A stretch of 64,000 nt of DNA from Agrococcus jejuensis. Its GTDB lineage: Bacteria; Actinomycetota; Actinomycetes; Actinomycetales; Microbacteriaceae. A program made the translations under genes and the position numbers. The stretch is taken from assembly GCF_007679035.1 (NCBI RefSeq), contig NZ_VEFR01000002.1, forward strand, positions 413,245-477,244, read 5' to 3'. The notes below the pieces were generated by a model that worked only from the letters and a program-made list of their open reading frames with translations, ran no database searches and was not told where the DNA came from. Below are positions 62,547 to 64,000 of the stretch, one piece after another; within the stretch, counting starts at the first letter, position 1; every line of letters starts with the position of its first letter.

Positions 62547-64000
62547 ATGGAGCTCGACCACCTGTCCAGACGGAGCATGCTGATGGGCGCGACGGGCGCC
62601 GTGCTCGGCGGCATCGCCACGAGCGCGTCGGGCTTGAGCGCCACCGCGGAGCAGGCGCACCGCGGCGGCCATGGGCCGCACGGCCCCCAGGGCGCCGGCG
62701 CGACCGGCGCCACGTACCGCCCCGCGTACCACCTCAGCGTGCCGCGGGCGTGGAAGAACGACCCGCAGCGGCCCATCCGCGTCGGCGACGACTACCTGTA
62801 CTACTACCTCGCCAACGAGGACTACCTCGAGGGCGGCGGCGGCACCGCCTGGCGGCTCGCGACGACGCGCGACCACGTGCGCTTCGACGATCAGGGCATC
62901 GCGATCCCCAAGCTCACGAATGCCAACGGGGACTGCTGGTCGGGCTCCGTCGTCGTCGACGAGGCGAACACCGCCGGCTACGGCGCCGGCGCCGTCGTCG
63001 CCATCCTCACGCAGGCGCCGAACGGCGTGCAGGCGCAGTACCTGTGGGTCTCGACCGACGGCGGCCGCACCTTCCAGCCCGGCCCCGCCGCGCCCGTGCT
63101 GCCGAACCCCGGCGTGCACGACTTCCGCGACCCGAAGGTCGTGCGCGACGACGACCGCGACCGCTGGTGCCTGCTGAACGCCGAGGGCGACCGCATCGGC
63201 ATCTACGCATCCACCGACCTGCACGCGTGGACGCGCGTCGGCGAGCACGTCGTCGCAGGCCTGGGGCTCGTGGAGTGCCCCGACCTGTTCCGCATGCGCG
63301 CGAGCGACGGGACGCGCCACTGGGTGCTCGGCACGAGCGCCAACGGCAAGGCCCGCGGGCTGCCCGCGACCTACGCGTACTGGGTCGGCCACTTCGACGG
63401 CGCGACGTTCACGACCGCGCAGGCCGAGCCGCGCTGGCTCGACCACGGCTTCGACTTCTACGGCGCCGTCACCTACGACGCCCACGACGCCTCGGGTGCC
63501 GTCGACGAGACGCTGCGGCGCGCGATCGGCTGGGCGAACTTCTGGGACTACCCGCACAACGCCCCGTCGCTCGTCACCGACGCGTACAACGGCGACGACA
63601 TGATCGTGCGCGAGCTGCGCCTGCACCCCCGCGGCGGCGCATACGTCATCGCATCGCAGCCGCCCGCAGCCCTCGCAGACCACGTCGTGCGCACGCATGC
63701 GCTCGGCGACGTCGTCGTCGACGGCACGCTCGACCTCGACGTGCGCGCGGTCGCCTACGAGCTGCGCTGCCAGGTGCGGTGGGATGTCGCGAACCCGCCA
63801 GCGAACGTCGGCGTCGAGGTGCGACGCGCGCCGGGAGGCGGCCGGCACGTCGCCCTGGGCGCGACCCTCGAGCACCGCTACGCCTACGTCAACCGTCGCC
63901 CGACGTTCAACCCGACGGGCGGCGAGAGCCAGACGCCCATCGACCCCGGCTCGGGCACGCTGCCGATGCGGGTGCTCGTCGACCGTGCGAGCGTCGAGCT
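62547..64000 (+). CDS. Tat-exported GH32 fructanase, 3' end outside window
   Basis: At least 484 residues are visible. The start has a twin-arginine signal (LSRRSMLMGATGAVLGGIAT) with GAGGAG just before the ATG. GH32 motifs are intact: RAWKNDPQRPIRV (nucleophile), HDFRDPKVV (RDP) and VECPDLFRM (acid/base). DCWSGSVVVDEAN and GWANFWDYPHNAPS also fit. The WKNDPQRP version and YYYLANEDYLEGG resemble levanases and levan fructotransferases of actinobacteria. It probably attacks fructan outside the cell, feeding the ABC importer upstream. The C-terminal beta-sandwich is cut by the window edge at VDRASVE. Confidence 0.88.
   Translation, partial: MELDHLSRRSMLMGATGAVLGGIATSASGLSATAEQAHRGGHGPHGPQGAGATGATYRPAYHLSVPRAWKNDPQRPIRVGDDYLYYYLANEDYLEGGGGTAWRLATTRDHVRFDDQGIAIPKLTNANGDCWSGSVVVDEANTAGYGAGAVVAILTQAPNGVQAQYLWVSTDGGRTFQPGPAAPVLPNPGVHDFRDPKVVRDDDRDRWCLLNAEGDRIGIYASTDLHAWTRVGEHVVAGLGLVECPDLFRMRASDGTRHWVLGTSANGKARGLPATYAYWVGHFDGATFTTAQAEPRWLDHGFDFYGAVTYDAHDASGAVDETLRRAIGWANFWDYPHNAPSLVTDAYNGDDMIVRELRLHPRGGAYVIASQPPAALADHVVRTHALGDVVVDGTLDLDVRAVAYELRCQVRWDVANPPANVGVEVRRAPGGGRHVALGATLEHRYAYVNRRPTFNPTGGESQTPIDPGSGTLPMRVLVDRASVE

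Overview
The window is a very G+C-rich stretch of an actinobacterial chromosome. Its DUF2510-TM2 protein, GTG starts, TANNNT-type -10 boxes, dispersed GAGGTGCGAGCGAAGCGAG-type palindromes and gene styles fit the family Microbacteriaceae (for example Agrococcus or Microbacterium). The exact genus is an inference. No rRNA, tRNA, CRISPR array, integrase or phage structural gene was seen by eye.

Layout. (1) 1-13.1 kb is mostly minus-strand metabolism: two NAD-dependent epimerase/dehydratases (one DenD-like), a DUF2510-TM2 protein, a coupled DUF885 protein and S9 peptidase, a PucR-type regulator, a sarcosine-oxidase-like flavoenzyme, a GPH-family transporter overlapping an alpha/beta hydrolase, and a lipid kinase. 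(2) 13.2-18.2 kb holds a DUF6994-like protein, a DUF1643-HNH fusion, an aromatic-ring FAD monooxygenase carrying an in-frame repeat insertion, and a small orphan gene preceded by a SAM-I/IV-like riboswitch candidate. (3) 18.2-46.1 kb is a dense nucleic-acid-enzyme island, probably a defence island. It contains a DUF726 hydrolase, a DUF2075 nuclease-helicase, a three-gene membrane-protein operon, a tightly overlapping operon (Fe-S nuclease-like protein, SF1 helicase, type III Mod, type III Res), a UvrD/RecB-type helicase-nuclease, a 2267-residue DUF4011/DUF3320 helicase with a built-in Vsr/MTES-type nuclease, a small membrane protein, a DnaQ-TerB-BRCT exonuclease, and two paralogous Vsr-like proteins of which one has lost its putative active site. 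(4) 46.1-54 kb returns to assorted genes: a LysE exporter, a GIY-YIG nuclease, an ADP-ribosylglycohydrolase, a DUF429 protein, two exported proteins, a PD-(D/E)XK protein lacking its lysine, and an APC permease with a strong terminator. (5) 54.1-64 kb is a fructan or sucrose utilisation cluster: a LacI-type regulator with two operator-like palindromes, a complete family-5 (oligopeptide-type) ABC importer, a cytoplasmic GH32 enzyme and a Tat-exported GH32 enzyme running off the window.

How the genes may work together. In the island, 4-bp ATGA or GTGA overlaps tie nuclease, helicase, methyltransferase and restriction subunits into one translational unit, suggesting a type III restriction-modification system augmented with a split Dna2-like nuclease/helicase pair. 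In the last cluster, the exported GH32 enzyme would cut fructan outside, the ABC system would import the oligosaccharides, and the internal GH32 enzyme would finish hydrolysis under LacI-type control.
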